A DNA stretch of 64,000 nt from contig NZ_CP073100.1 in the NCBI RefSeq assembly GCF_018137965.1, forward strand, positions 1-64,000, read 5' to 3'. Source of the stretch: Luteolibacter ambystomatis (GTDB taxonomy: Bacteria; Verrucomicrobiota; Verrucomicrobiia; Verrucomicrobiales; Akkermansiaceae). The notes beneath the pieces are model-generated. The model was not told the DNA's origin. It made no database searches and saw nothing but the letters and a program-made list of their open reading frames with translations. Both the position numbers and the translations under genes were made by a program. Shown here one piece after another: positions 20,301-28,575 of this stretch (position 1 is the first letter of the stretch; each line of letters begins with the position of its first letter).

Positions 20301-22050
20301 CACCCTGGCCTTGTCCGGACGAGCGGGCGCCGTCCCGGCGATCCGCAATGTGAGCGGTGACAACACGCTCTCCGGCACGCTCACGATCAACTCGGGCGGC
20401 GGCAACTACATCTTCCAATCGGATGCGGGCACCTTGAACTTCGGAGCGTTCACCTCCGCTGCCACCGGGGCACGCGCGCTGACATTCCAAGGAGCGGGCA
20501 ATTTCGCGGTCAATGGCGTGCTCTCCGATGGCAGCGCGACTACGGGTGTCTCCATCGTGAAGACCGGAGCGGGCATGCTCACGCTTTCCGGCATGAACAC
20601 CAACACCGGTGCGACCTCGCTTTCAGGCGGCTCCATCACTCTGGTCAATGGTGGCAATCTCGGCTCCGCCGCCATCACCACCTCCGCGGGCACGGCGCTC
20701 AACATCAATCGCAACATCACGCTCTCCAACACGCTCGCCGGTCCGGTCGCGATCACCAATACCGGCTCCTGCACCATCACCGGGGACTTCAGCGGCTTCA
20801 GCGGCAGCTACACCCACAACTCCGCCACCGTCTCGACCTCCTTCAACTCCGCCACCGCCACCAGCCGGAACGCGTCCTACACACTGGCGAGCCCGCAGGG
20901 TTCCATCCAAGGCTTCATCACCGGGGGGGCGGGGGATTACATTTTGGAAATGGGTTCGCTGAACGGAGTGGCGAATTCGCTCGTCCGTGGCGGCCTGTCC
21001 GTTTCCGGCACCACCACCCTGAAGATCGGCAATCTCAACACCGCCGATGTCTTCGCCGGATCGATCACCAATGGCACCACCAAGATCATCGCGCTGAACA
21101 AGGTCGGCAGCGGCACGCTCACGCTTTCCGGTGCCAGCAGTTACACGGGTGCCACGACCATCACCTCAGGCACTCTTGCGGTGGATGGATCGCTGGGAAA
21201 TACGGGAGTTGTCGTAGCAAGCTCCGCCACTCTTTCCGGTGCCGGTTCCATTGCCGGTGCTGTGACGACGCAATCCGGAGGCATGCTTTCTCCTGGAGGC
21301 ACCGGTGGTATCGGCACGCTCACGCTTTCCGGCGGCCTGACCCTTCAAGCCGGGGCAACAACGCGCCTGGAGATCAACCGTGCGGCGTCCACCGCGGACA
21401 AGCTGGCCATCACCGGTGGCTTCACCCGGGCAGGCACGCTGGTGGTTGCGAATCTGGGCGGCCCTTTCGTGGCCGGGGATTCGTATGTGCTTTTCACCGC
21501 AGGTTCGTTCGCGGGGAGCTTTGCTTCCACCACGCTGCCGACCCTTCCCGCCGGACTCCAGTGGAACACCTCCAATCTTCCGAATGGCGTCCTCAGTGCG
21601 GAGTTCGCCCCCGGCACTTATGGTGCCTGGGCTTCTGGCTACTCATTGGCTTCCGCCAACGGCCCCGTGGCCGATCCGGATTCCGATGGGAGCACCAATG
21701 CCCTCGAGTGGCTGGCTGGCTCCGATCCCCTGGTTTCCGGAACTTCGTCCGTGGTCAGCTCCACCCGATTCGCCGCACAGCTGGGACTACCGGGAACCCA
21801 AACCTATCTCACGCTCCAGGCGCGCGTTCGCAAGGTGCGTGTGGGAGCGACCCTGAGCCCACGTGGTGCCGCCACCTTGGAGGCCCTTTCCAGCATCGCG
21901 TCCACATCGAATGTCGCCTCTGCCGGACCTGCCGTCAGCGATGGCGATTTTGAGATTCTGACGTGGTACTACACCACTGCGATTGAGGATGCCTCCAAGA
22001 CGGGTTTCATGCGCCTGGTGATCACGGTCGACGCGGCAACCAGCCCTTGA
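17380..22050 (+). CDS. Giant exported protein: GH128-like glucanase, LamG and beta-strand repeats
   Basis: A 1556-residue protein. The N-terminal extension is long; the signal peptide may start at the ATG at 17485 (MRVGKLPVSKLRVLACLG...GAQ). Residues about 245-480 resemble the Asl1/GH128 beta-1,3-glucanase core, with LGYNEPDS (Glu318) and WLTEFN (Glu416) as the likely acid and nucleophile. A LamG-like jelly roll follows (about 500-695), then a short putative-Ig domain (about 700-790). Autotransporter-type beta-strand repeats fill about 790-1440 (for example KLGSGTLVLGGSSTLSG). A C-terminal segment has the Asp-rich DPDSDGSTNALEWLAGSDP motif. There is no PEP-CTERM or beta-barrel. It probably acts at the surface on beta-glucans. 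Confidence 0.8.
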   Translation: MNQMHARDRMLPNWFMNVSPCSLPTLAFRLFRSVWMRVGKLPVSKLRVLACLGFLLLFPTVGAQTLTLANDSQSYATLTNTTVTMTGRSELRITGATTPLSGCTINLNSTDAWFYMTAIKPSVVSSTYLSQIKVNGAAAVLNTNCRIVQYGDGTVVIPQASTFTPMQVFTGSRFTGSSMSLACYTAYSDSSLGSYANNISSFKLKRGYTATVAQNADGTGVSRNYVAQDGDIEVSVLPDALNDSISFIRIFPWRWVNKKGIAGAIAPGLNVGWYYNWNIDQSSSLDLEYVPIRAQRYWPSLAQDWKARGANSLLGYNEPDSTSQANIAVGDAIWSWPDLLNTGLRVGSPAPTDGGVAWLESFVNQADAADLRVDYVAVHYYRSYSSASDPDGATNQLYNFLKDVYNRTKRPIWLTEFNNGANWTTGPDPTAAQQAATVGKMMDMLESTPFVERYALYNWVEDVRRVKWDDGSLTAAGVVYRDHASTLSYSQMIPEVPTSPAAWYRFENNASDSSAYGHAAMLKGEAAYATGKNGQGVKLSGNAAGADHVLLSPRLGDSTDFTFGAWVYWNGGSAWQRIFDLGNGTDSYMFLTPSGGGNMRFAIKSNGGAEQQLNTGVLAANTWTHVAVTISGNTGKLFVNGVLVATNTGMTINPVDLGTTTNFLGKSQFAADPCFGGILDDVQFLPYALSDAKVAAMETNTAPVFTNAAITGNAGTQNVAYSGTLAGTATDADSGDTITYSKIEGPDWLVVAANGTLSGTPTYDYGGPQQFIVLATDGAGATACAVLNITLPAVNGDGTWSSDSDGLWSDVTKWSGSFPANSTGYTANFSTLNIAADRTVTLDASRTIGNLSFGDTSGAQSWTLAASSGKTLTLDAASGTPAITVSQNAATILAPLAGTLGLNKLGSGTLVLGGSSTLSGPLAIDTNAGINGGVVRLAHPTAASAMTSILIRNNNAGYSTLELDGIRGPVSTAATLALSGRAGAVPAIRNVSGDNTLSGTLTINSGGGNYIFQSDAGTLNFGAFTSAATGARALTFQGAGNFAVNGVLSDGSATTGVSIVKTGAGMLTLSGMNTNTGATSLSGGSITLVNGGNLGSAAITTSAGTALNINRNITLSNTLAGPVAITNTGSCTITGDFSGFSGSYTHNSATVSTSFNSATATSRNASYTLASPQGSIQGFITGGAGDYILEMGSLNGVANSLVRGGLSVSGTTTLKIGNLNTADVFAGSITNGTTKIIALNKVGSGTLTLSGASSYTGATTITSGTLAVDGSLGNTGVVVASSATLSGAGSIAGAVTTQSGGMLSPGGTGGIGTLTLSGGLTLQAGATTRLEINRAASTADKLAITGGFTRAGTLVVANLGGPFVAGDSYVLFTAGSFAGSFASTTLPTLPAGLQWNTSNLPNGVLSAEFAPGTYGAWASGYSLASANGPVADPDSDGSTNALEWLAGSDPLVSGTSSVVSSTRFAAQLGLPGTQTYLTLQARVRKVRVGATLSPRGAATLEALSSIASTSNVASAGPAVSDGDFEILTWYYTTAIEDASKTGFMRLVITVDAATSP

Positions 22051-22055
22051 TCCGG

Positions 22056-22442
22056 TCAGGCCTCATAGAGCTCCAGCGGCAGCCCGTCCGGGTCGGCGAA
22101 GAATGTGAATCGCTTGCCGGTAAGGGGATCGATCCGGATGTCTTCCACCAACAGGCCTTTTATTTCCAACTCCGCCTTCACTCCCTCGACGTCCGGCGTT
22201 GCGAAGGCGAGATGTCTCAGCCCCTGTGCTTCCGGAAATGAAGGACGTGGCGGTGCGCCGGGCATCGAGAACAGCTCGATGCGGTTCCCATCCGGCAGCA
22301 GCAGGTCCAGTTTGTAGGAGTTCCGCGCTTCCCGGTAGCTTTCCTCGATCACCTCGAAGCCCAACAGCTCCGTGTAGAATGTCTTTGAGCGTGGATAGTC
22401 CGAGCAAATGATCGCGACGTGATGCTGGCCGGTGATGTTCAT
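22056..22442 (-). CDS. VOC-family (glyoxalase-like) metalloprotein
   Basis: A 128-residue single-domain vicinal oxygen chelate protein. The beta-alpha-beta-beta-beta repeats are clear: HHVAIICSDYPRSKTFYTELLGF in the first half and RHLAFATPDVEGVKAEL in the second, ending FFADPDGLPLELYE. Metal ligands are likely His8, Glu55 or a neighbour, His77 and Glu126. It resembles the YaeR/SMU1112c group of unknown substrate. It lies downstream of fumarase on the same strand, separated by the palindromic element at 22448-22577. Confidence 0.85.
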   Translation of the reverse strand: MNITGQHHVAIICSDYPRSKTFYTELLGFEVIEESYREARNSYKLDLLLPDGNRIELFSMPGAPPRPSFPEAQGLRHLAFATPDVEGVKAELEIKGLLVEDIRIDPLTGKRFTFFADPDGLPLELYEA

Positions 22443-22447
22443 GAATT

Positions 22448-22577
22448 GTAGCTGAAAGCTCCGCTTTCAGGTTGTCCCGGATGGCTCCAGTCATCCGGTG
22501 GGTGGGGATCTTCTGGTCTGTGAGCCGCCGCAAGCTGGAGCTTGCCGCGACGATCCAAAAGCAGAGCTTTCGGCTAC
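22448..22577. repeat. REPIN-like palindromic element
   Basis: Two related sequences face each other about 85 bases apart: GTAGCTGAAAGCTCCGCTTTCAGG at 22448-22471 and, on the opposite strand, GTAGCCGAAAGCTCTGCTTTTGG at 22555-22577. The first is a perfect hairpin (CTGAAAGC/GCTTTCAG). Between them lie two more hairpins, CCGGATG/CATCCGG (22477-22498) and GCAAGCT/AGCTTGC (22530-22545). This head-to-head layout is that of REPINs in other phyla. It falls between two same-strand genes. Confidence 0.7.
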
Positions 22578-22587
22578 CATCAAATGC

Positions 22588-24222
22588 TCACACGCAGACA
22601 GGGCATTCGTTGATCTTCTTGAAGAAGTCGTTGCCCTTGTTGTCGACGAGGATGAATGCCGGGAAATTCTCCACGGTGATTTTCCACACTGCTTCCATGC
22701 CGAGTTCCGGCCAGGCGACGACCTCCTGCGACTTGATGTGATCGCGGGCGAGCAGGGCAGCAGGGCCACCGGCGGAGCCGAGATAGAAGCCGCCGTGGGT
22801 CTTGCACGCATCCGTCACAGCCTGCGAGCGGTTGCCCTTCGCCAGCATCACCATCGAGCCGCCGTGGCTCTGGAAGAGATCGACGTAGGAATCCATGCGG
22901 CCGGCCGTGGTCGGGCCGAACGAACCGGAGGCCATGCCCGCCGGAGTCTTCGCCGGACCGGCGTAGTAAACCGGGTACTGCTTGATGTAGTCCGGCAGCT
23001 CGCCATTCGCTTCGAGATACTCCTTCAGCTTCGCATGTGCGATGTCGCGGGCGACGATGATCGTGCCGGTGAGAGAGACGGCAGTGGTCACCGGATACTT
23101 GGAAAGCGTGGCCAGCGTTTCCGGCATGCCCTTGTCGAGGTCGATGGGCACGCCGTTGAACTTCCAGTCGCGGTATTTCTCCGGAATGAAACGGCCGGGG
23201 CTCTTCTCGAGCTTTTCGAGGAAGATGCCGTCCCTGGTGATCTTCGCCTTGGCCTGGCGGTCGGCGGAGCAAGAGACACCGATGCCGACCGGGCAGGAGG
23301 CGCCATGGCGTGGAAGGCGGATTACCCGGACGTCGAGCGCGAAGTACTTGCCGCCGAACTGCGCGCCGATGCCGATCTCACGGGCTGCTGCAAGCAGTTC
23401 CTTCTCCAACTCCAGATCACGGAACGCCTGGCCGTGTTCGTTGCCGGAAGTCGGCAGCGCATCCAGGTAACGAGTCGAAGCGAGCTTTACATTCTTCAGG
23501 CAGGCTTCGGCCGAGGTGCCGCCGATGACAAAGGCGAGGTGATAGGGAGGGCAGGCTGCGGTGCCGAGCGAGCGCATCTTCTCGATGCAGAATTCCTTGA
23601 GACGCTTCGGATTCAACAGCGCCTTGGTCTCCTGATAGAGGAAGGTCTTGTTGGCCGAGCCGCCGCCCTTCGAGACGAACATGAACTTGTAGGCATCACC
23701 TTCGGACGCATACAGGTCGATCTGTGCGGGCAGGTTGGTCTTGGTGTTGACCTCGTCGTACATGTTCAGCGGAGCGGTCTGAGAGTAGCGCAGGTTCTCC
23801 TCGGTGTAGGTCTTGTGGATGCCCTTCGAGAGCCATTCGGCATCGTCCACGCCGGTCCACACCTGCTGGCCCTTCTTGCCTATCACCGTGGCGGTGCCGG
23901 TATCCTGGCAGGCGGGGAGGATGCCTTGCGCGGCAATCTCCGCATTCTTCAGAAGCATCAGCGCCACCATGCGGTCGTTCTCGGTGGCCTCCGGGTCATC
24001 GAGGATCGCGGCCACCTGTGTGAGATGGGACGGACGCAGCGTGAAGTTGATCGCCTTCATCGCCTCATTGGCCAGCAGCGCCAGACCTTCCGGCGCAACC
24101 TTGAGGACCGGCTGGCCTTCGAACTCCGAGACCGAGACGTGTTCGGAACTGATCTTCTCGTACTCGGTGGTGTCCGGTCCCAGCGGGAAGGGATCCTGGT
24201 AATGAAACGCTTTCTCGGCCAT
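22588..24222 (-). CDS. Class I fumarate hydratase (iron-sulfur)
   Basis: Converts fumarate to malate in the TCA cycle with an oxygen-sensitive [4Fe-4S] cluster. The 544 residues match two-domain class I fumarases (FumA/FumB type). Cluster-region motifs are visible: [18 protein letters not shown] near 115, [19 protein letters not shown] near 235 and [13 protein letters not shown] near 325. The C-terminal half has [13 protein letters not shown] and ends ECPVCV. A CII-like regulator gene lies 75 bases upstream on the same strand, possibly in the same transcript. Confidence 0.93.
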   Translation of the reverse strand: MAEKAFHYQDPFPLGPDTTEYEKISSEHVSVSEFEGQPVLKVAPEGLALLANEAMKAINFTLRPSHLTQVAAILDDPEATENDRMVALMLLKNAEIAAQGILPACQDTGTATVIGKKGQQVWTGVDDAEWLSKGIHKTYTEENLRYSQTAPLNMYDEVNTKTNLPAQIDLYASEGDAYKFMFVSKGGGSANKTFLYQETKALLNPKRLKEFCIEKMRSLGTAACPPYHLAFVIGGTSAEACLKNVKLASTRYLDALPTSGNEHGQAFRDLELEKELLAAAREIGIGAQFGGKYFALDVRVIRLPRHGASCPVGIGVSCSADRQAKAKITRDGIFLEKLEKSPGRFIPEKYRDWKFNGVPIDLDKGMPETLATLSKYPVTTAVSLTGTIIVARDIAHAKLKEYLEANGELPDYIKQYPVYYAGPAKTPAGMASGSFGPTTAGRMDSYVDLFQSHGGSMVMLAKGNRSQAVTDACKTHGGFYLGSAGGPAALLARDHIKSQEVVAWPELGMEAVWKITVENFPAFILVDNKGNDFFKKINECPVCV

Positions 24223-24297
24223 GGTTGCTGGCCAAGGAGGTAGAGGGGAACGGCCGGGGCGTGAAGAGAGAAGTTCGTCAGCCCCGGGAGAGGGGCC

Positions 24298-24798
24298 TTA
24301 CACCTTGCCGGTCAGCCGTGCCGGACCCTGCGAGGGCGCGGGAATGTGCAGCATCTGCTCGAAGTCCCCCTTCTCACAGCAGCGCACGAAGCTCTCGGTG
24401 TAACTCTTCAGCTTGTCCCAGCCCTCGCGGATGTCAGCGGCTTCTTCCGGAGTGATCGAGTGGTCCACGGCGGCGGTGGAAATGCGGCTGAGCAGTTCGG
24501 AGAACTGGCCGATGATTTCCTGGGTGGCCGGGAGGATGCCTTTGTTGAAGTGCTTGCCGTCCGGATTCGGCACGAAGTAGCCGCCGGTCTGCTGGCACAG
24601 CCAGTGGATGATGCGCTCGTCGCCGCTGAGCTCGATCACCTTCAGCAGGCGGTCGAGCGGGTTGCGGCTGCCGGAGCCGTCCTCGGACTGCTTTTCCGCC
24701 CACTTGTAGACCAGCGAAAGCGAGATCCCCAGCTCGGAAGCGACCGCTTTCGGGCTCGTTTTCTGAAACGCTTGTCTCAACACCTCATGGCTTTCCAT
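24298..24798 (-). CDS. Helix-turn-helix protein, phage CII-like
   Basis: A 166-residue protein whose first 35 residues form a helix-turn-helix: MESHEVLRQAFQKT then AVASELGISLSLVYKWAEK. The rest is helical, with a central segment (RIIHWLCQQTGGYFVPNP) that resembles the phage regulatory CII family. No other phage genes surround it, so it is probably a domesticated regulator. It lies upstream of fumarase and may control it; that is inference from position alone. Confidence 0.6.
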   Translation of the reverse strand: MESHEVLRQAFQKTSPKAVASELGISLSLVYKWAEKQSEDGSGSRNPLDRLLKVIELSGDERIIHWLCQQTGGYFVPNPDGKHFNKGILPATQEIIGQFSELLSRISTAAVDHSITPEEAADIREGWDKLKSYTESFVRCCEKGDFEQMLHIPAPSQGPARLTGKV

Positions 24799-24853
24799 GA
24801 GCGGGACGCTAACAGATTCCGCCGGGATGAAAAGCCGGAGTTATGACCCGCGG

Positions 24854-25852
24854 TCATTCCTCATGGCCGGCCAGCGCTTGGGCGATGGAAAACTCCGCCA
24901 GCGCCTCGACTTCCGAGACGGTGGTCACCTGGCAGATCCGCTGCCGCAGGTCCTTGGCCCCGGGAAATCCCTTGCAGTAGGCCATGAGCCGGGAGCGCAT
25001 GCCGATGAGTGTCTGGCGTTCGTCGCCGTTTTTCCCACCTTCCACGACCAGCCGGCAATGGCGCAGCACCAGCTTCCAGCGCTCCTCCACCGGCACCGGC
25101 GGCAGGATTTCACCGGTCGCGATGTAGTGCTTCGCTTGCAGGAATACCCACGGATTCTGCATCGCGGCGCGGCCGATCATCACGCCGGAGACGGCGGTTT
25201 CGCGTTTGCGGCGGGCGACATCCTCGCCGTTGGCAATGTCGCCATTGCCGATCACCGGCACCGTTATGGCCCGGGCGACGGCGTCGATCGTGTTCCAGCA
25301 GGCTTCGCCGGTGTAGCCTTGCGCACGGGTGCGGCCGTGGACCGCGATCGCCTGCATGCCGCAGTCCACGAGAATTTTGGAAACCTCCACTGCGTTCACA
25401 GTCTGCTCGTCCCAGCCGATGCGGATCTTCGCGGTCACGGGAACCTGATCGCCCACGGCTTTTGCCACGCCGGTAGCCACGGACGTAAGCAGCGGGCAAT
25501 CCCGGAGCAGGGAGGAGCCGCCATTGCGGGCCACCACCTTGTTTACCGGACAGCCGAAGTTGATGTCGATGAAGTCCGGTCGCTTCCAGTCGATGATCTT
25601 TTTCGCCGCCTCACCCATGCGGACGCCATCAGCCCCGAAGAGCTGGACGCCCACCGGCCGCTGGCCGTCGTTGAACTCCGTGTATTTCCGCGTGCGGTCG
25701 TCACGCTGGAGGATGCCCTCCGCGGAAACGAACTCCGTCACCATCACGTCCGCGCCCAGTTCCTTGCAGATCTGCCGGAACACCACATCCGTCACCCCGG
25801 CCATTGGCGCGAGGTAGAGCGGAAACCTGCCATCTGAAAACCACGGAAGCAC
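24854..25852 (-). CDS. dusB: tRNA-dihydrouridine synthase
   Basis: FMN enzyme that reduces uridines in the tRNA D-loop. Dus motifs are clear: LYLAPMAGVTD at the N-terminus, INFGCPVNKVVARNGGSSLL with the catalytic Cys, AKIRIGWD, and VHGRTRAQGYTG followed by IGNGDI. The frame is open to 26005, but that would overlap the divergent dehydrogenase gene and give a non-homologous extension. A GTG at 25852 (VLPWFSDGRFPLYLAPMAG) gives 332 residues, the family length. A second GTG at 25933 is possible. Confidence 0.93.
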   Translation of the reverse strand: MLPWFSDGRFPLYLAPMAGVTDVVFRQICKELGADVMVTEFVSAEGILQRDDRTRKYTEFNDGQRPVGVQLFGADGVRMGEAAKKIIDWKRPDFIDINFGCPVNKVVARNGGSSLLRDCPLLTSVATGVAKAVGDQVPVTAKIRIGWDEQTVNAVEVSKILVDCGMQAIAVHGRTRAQGYTGEACWNTIDAVARAITVPVIGNGDIANGEDVARRKRETAVSGVMIGRAAMQNPWVFLQAKHYIATGEILPPVPVEERWKLVLRHCRLVVEGGKNGDERQTLIGMRSRLMAYCKGFPGAKDLRQRICQVTTVSEVEALAEFSIAQALAGHEE

Positions 25853-25967
25853 GCGGCACCCATAAGGGGGAAATCCCGATAGCTGAAACCTCGAATCGCG
25901 GAAATTTGATGAATGCAATTTTTTGAGCTTCACTCGGCGGGGCGGATACGGGAGGGAAAGAGGCACC

Positions 25968-26927
25968 ATGCGAGTCCTTCTGACCACCTGCAGTTTCCAA
26001 GACACCCCCGGTCCGCATCACGCCCTTCTGGAGTCCCAGGGCTGGGAAATCGTCCGTGAGCGAGGCCCTCTTCCCGAGTCCCGCATGCTGGAGCTGGCGG
26101 GGGAGTTCGATGCCTTCCTCTGCGGGGATGATGACATCACCCGCGCGGTGCTCGACAAGTCGCTGCCGCGCCTTCGCGTGATCTCGAAGTACGGCATCGG
26201 TCTCGACAAGATCGACATCCCCTCGACCAAGGAGCTGAAAATCCCCGTTCTTTTCACCCCCGGCGTGAACCATGATACGGTGGCGGAGCACACCTTCGCC
26301 CTGCTGCTGGCTATCACCAAGAACCTCATCTTCAGCGTGGACTCCACCCGTGCCGGCCGCTGGGACCGCAAGACCGGCAACGAGCTATACGCCAAGCGCA
26401 TCGGCTTGATCGGTTTGGGCCGCATCGGTCAGGAGGTTGCCAAGCGTGCCGCCGCCTTCGGCATGGAGGTCCACGGCTTCGGCAACTATTGGCCGGAGGA
26501 AGTGGCCGCCCAATACGGCATCCGGCGCCACGACACTCTCGAATCCCTCTTTTCGTCCGTGGACATCATCAGCCCGCACACCAAGCTCGGCGCGGATACC
26601 CATCATTGTGTGAGCGCGGAGCGCATCGCATTCATGCCGGACGGCGGCTGGATCATCAACACCGGCCGTGGTGAACTGGTCGATGCCGCCGCAGTGATTG
26701 CAGCGCTGGATTCAGGCAAGCTCGCCGGTTATGCCACGGACGTGCTCGATCAGGAGCCGCCGCCCGCGGATCACCCGCTGCTGCATCACCCGAAGGTGAT
26801 TGTCACGCCACACATTGGCTCGCGCACGTTTGAGAGCGTACCGCGCCAAGCGATGAAGTCGCTGGTGAATCTGATCAATGCTCTGGCCGGGCACGGCGAG
26901 ATCGCCTGTGCCAACGGAGTGCTGTGA
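25968..26927 (+). CDS. D-isomer 2-hydroxyacid dehydrogenase (phosphoglycerate dehydrogenase-like)
   Basis: A 319-residue NAD-dependent dehydrogenase. The start at 25968 has a strong ribosome binding site (GGAGGGAAAGAGG) and gives MRVLLTTCSFQ. The NAD fold has GLIGLGRIGQEVAKRA. The catalytic set is present: Arg in INTGRGELVD, Glu in LDQEPP, and His in TPHIGSRTFE. It lacks the C-terminal ACT regulatory domain of long SerA proteins. Either phosphoglycerate or another 2-hydroxyacid could be the substrate. It is divergent from dusB. Confidence 0.85.
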   Translation: MRVLLTTCSFQDTPGPHHALLESQGWEIVRERGPLPESRMLELAGEFDAFLCGDDDITRAVLDKSLPRLRVISKYGIGLDKIDIPSTKELKIPVLFTPGVNHDTVAEHTFALLLAITKNLIFSVDSTRAGRWDRKTGNELYAKRIGLIGLGRIGQEVAKRAAAFGMEVHGFGNYWPEEVAAQYGIRRHDTLESLFSSVDIISPHTKLGADTHHCVSAERIAFMPDGGWIINTGRGELVDAAAVIAALDSGKLAGYATDVLDQEPPPADHPLLHHPKVIVTPHIGSRTFESVPRQAMKSLVNLINALAGHGEIACANGVL

Positions 26928-27110
26928 TTATGGAAGCAGACGCTTCTCCAGCTCGGAGACCCGTTGGTTGAGGTCGCCGATGCAGTGGAACAGGCCGCGG
27001 ATGACATTCAGCAGTCTGTCCGCGCCTTCCGCTCCAAGAGTGGCAAGCTCCGCTTCCAGAACTGGAGGCAGCGGCGGAATATCCAAGCCTTCGAGTCGAG
27101 TTTCGGTCAT
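26928..27110 (-). CDS. Small hypothetical protein with coiled-coil C-terminus
   Basis: A 60-residue product starting at an ATG at 27110. It ends in a heptad-like segment (LNQRVSELEKRLL) after a Pro-rich start (LDIPPLPPVLEAELATLG). Its stop codon abuts the stop of the convergent dehydrogenase gene. No function recognised. Coding status is likely but not certain, since homologues cannot be checked here. Confidence 0.5.
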   Translation of the reverse strand: MTETRLEGLDIPPLPPVLEAELATLGAEGADRLLNVIRGLFHCIGDLNQRVSELEKRLLP

Positions 27111-27222
27111 CGGAATTTAGTCGGGGGAGTTCACCTTTTCTTTACAATTAAGTTCTGTCGGCATAAAGATCAAAATCGGACATCGTGCAAATTGCCCTAT
27201 AATTTGTTATGTCTCGACATAG

Positions 27223-27256
27223 AAAATGCCCCGTAGCGGGTGCTACGGGGCATTTT
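27223..27256. terminator. Perfect bidirectional hairpin terminator
   Basis: AAAATGCCCCGTAGC (27223-27237) pairs perfectly with GCTACGGGGCATTTT (27242-27256) across a 4-base loop. The A and T ends give a T-run on either strand. It serves the rlpA-like gene, which ends at 27286 on the minus strand. Confidence 0.85.
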
Positions 27257-27285
27257 ACAATGGAAGGGGTGATGCTTCGGGAGGA

Positions 27286-27714
27286 TCAGGAATCCTTGTC
27301 GCCGAGCACTTCAAGTTTCACGGAAGTGACGCCGCGGGCCATGAAGCCCAATCGTTCTGCGACACCGACAGTCACGTCGATCACCCGTCCACGCACATAT
27401 GGGCCGCGGTCGGTGATCCTCACGATTTCGGATTTTCCGTTTTTCATATTGACCACACGCACCTTGCTGCCGAGCGGCAGCGTCTTGTGAGCGGCAGTAG
27501 CTGCCGAATTGGTCAGATGTTCACCGCTGGCGGTACGGGTGCCGCCGTTGGTTTTGACCGAGTACCACGATGCCTGGCCATGTTGGATCGAAGCGATCTT
27601 CCATGAGTCGGCGGCGGTACCCGACGAGGCGGTGCTGGTGGAAGCACAGCTCGGGAGTGTAATGACTCCGGCGATTGCCAGGGCCACGGATTTGTATTTC
27701 CGGGTCATGTTCAT
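27286..27714 (-). CDS. RlpA-like septal lipoprotein
   Basis: A 142-residue lipoprotein: signal peptide with lipobox LPSC near residue 23, then a double-psi beta-barrel. The diagnostic segments are GQASWYSVKTNGG, TASGE, AHKTLPLGSKVRVVN and RITDRGPYVRGRVIDVTVGVAERLG. RlpA proteins are lytic transglycosylases or binders of peptidoglycan lacking stem peptides, acting at the septum. No SPOR domain is present, so this is the short form. The start may be at the first Met (27714) or the third codon (27708). A GC-rich palindrome lies immediately upstream at 27720-27745. Confidence 0.88.
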   Translation of the reverse strand: MNMTRKYKSVALAIAGVITLPSCASTSTASSGTAADSWKIASIQHGQASWYSVKTNGGTRTASGEHLTNSAATAAHKTLPLGSKVRVVNMKNGKSEIVRITDRGPYVRGRVIDVTVGVAERLGFMARGVTSVKLEVLGDKDS

Positions 27715-27894
27715 CGTCAGTAGGTTCCCCTGCGGGGCGGCCTACCTACGGGGTCGTTCCTATTTTGGGCAAGGGAAAAAGGATACGTAAAAAAACGTAT
27801 TGTCTTGTAGTATCAAGGGTTCAAGCGAGATGTTATTAAGGAATGCTAAGTATTTTCTCGCCCATTTGGCCTCCGTTTTGCTAATGTAGGAAGC

Positions 27895-28569
27895 ATGAGG
27901 GGATCATGGATGCCTTCGAGCCGGGACCGCTTCAGCGCGTCGGACTTTGCATTTTTGGGCGAGGTGCTCGCTCCGGCGGAGACCCGCTCTCATCTGAGCG
28001 GCCTGTGGGATGATCCGGAGGCCCTGCGTGAAATGCTCGATCTCAAGCAGGTGTTTCGTGCGGTACTGGATTCGCCCTCTGCCTTGCAGGTGTCTCCCGC
28101 GTTCTATTTCTATGTCATGGTCCGGCACGTGTTCCTGCAGGCCGGACTGACCGATCCCGCACTCGCGAACTACGTCGCCGGGGTTCTGGCGGAACGGGTG
28201 GGTGCGGAGCCGGGGGATGTGCTCAAGGACGCCGCCCGCGGCATCACCCATGCCGCCGATTTCCTTTCGATCCTGGAGACGTCCAGCGGCCGCCTGCGCT
28301 TTCACCTGCAGTTGGCGGCCGGGAACCAGTTTCTCGTCCTGACCGGGATGTATCCCGCCTTTCTAAGGCACCGGGCCGAGCGCCGGGGAGCCCCGGATGT
28401 GGAATTCTACGAGGCCTTCGCCTGCCGGGCCTTCCGGGGGGCGGCGGATAACCCCGAAGCTCCGGCAAGTACTCCGCGTCATTTGCTTGGCGCGCTTTCC
28501 GAGGCGTTGCCCACGGCACGGCGTTCGCTCAACCGCATGGCGGAGGAATTCGTATTCCTCGGTGAATGA
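27895..28569 (+). CDS. Hypothetical protein
   Basis: A 224-residue mostly helical protein with no motif I recognise. It is rich in Ala, Leu and Phe, with segments such as SPAFYFYVMVRHVFLQAGL and FHLQLAAGNQFLVLTGMYP, but has no clear membrane span or signal peptide. Start choice is open: ATG 27895 follows AGGAAG closely, while in-frame ATG 27910 has GAGGGG at better spacing. The upstream 180 bases are noticeably AT-rich and probably hold promoters for this gene and the divergent rlpA-like gene. It converges with the next gene. Confidence 0.6.
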   Translation: MRGSWMPSSRDRFSASDFAFLGEVLAPAETRSHLSGLWDDPEALREMLDLKQVFRAVLDSPSALQVSPAFYFYVMVRHVFLQAGLTDPALANYVAGVLAERVGAEPGDVLKDAARGITHAADFLSILETSSGRLRFHLQLAAGNQFLVLTGMYPAFLRHRAERRGAPDVEFYEAFACRAFRGAADNPEAPASTPRHLLGALSEALPTARRSLNRMAEEFVFLGE

Positions 28570-28575
28570 GGCGGC

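Noticed and set aside
17911..20490. Long minus-strand frame opposite the GH128-like gene
   Set aside because: Antisense of a signal-peptide-bearing, domain-containing gene; no family features.
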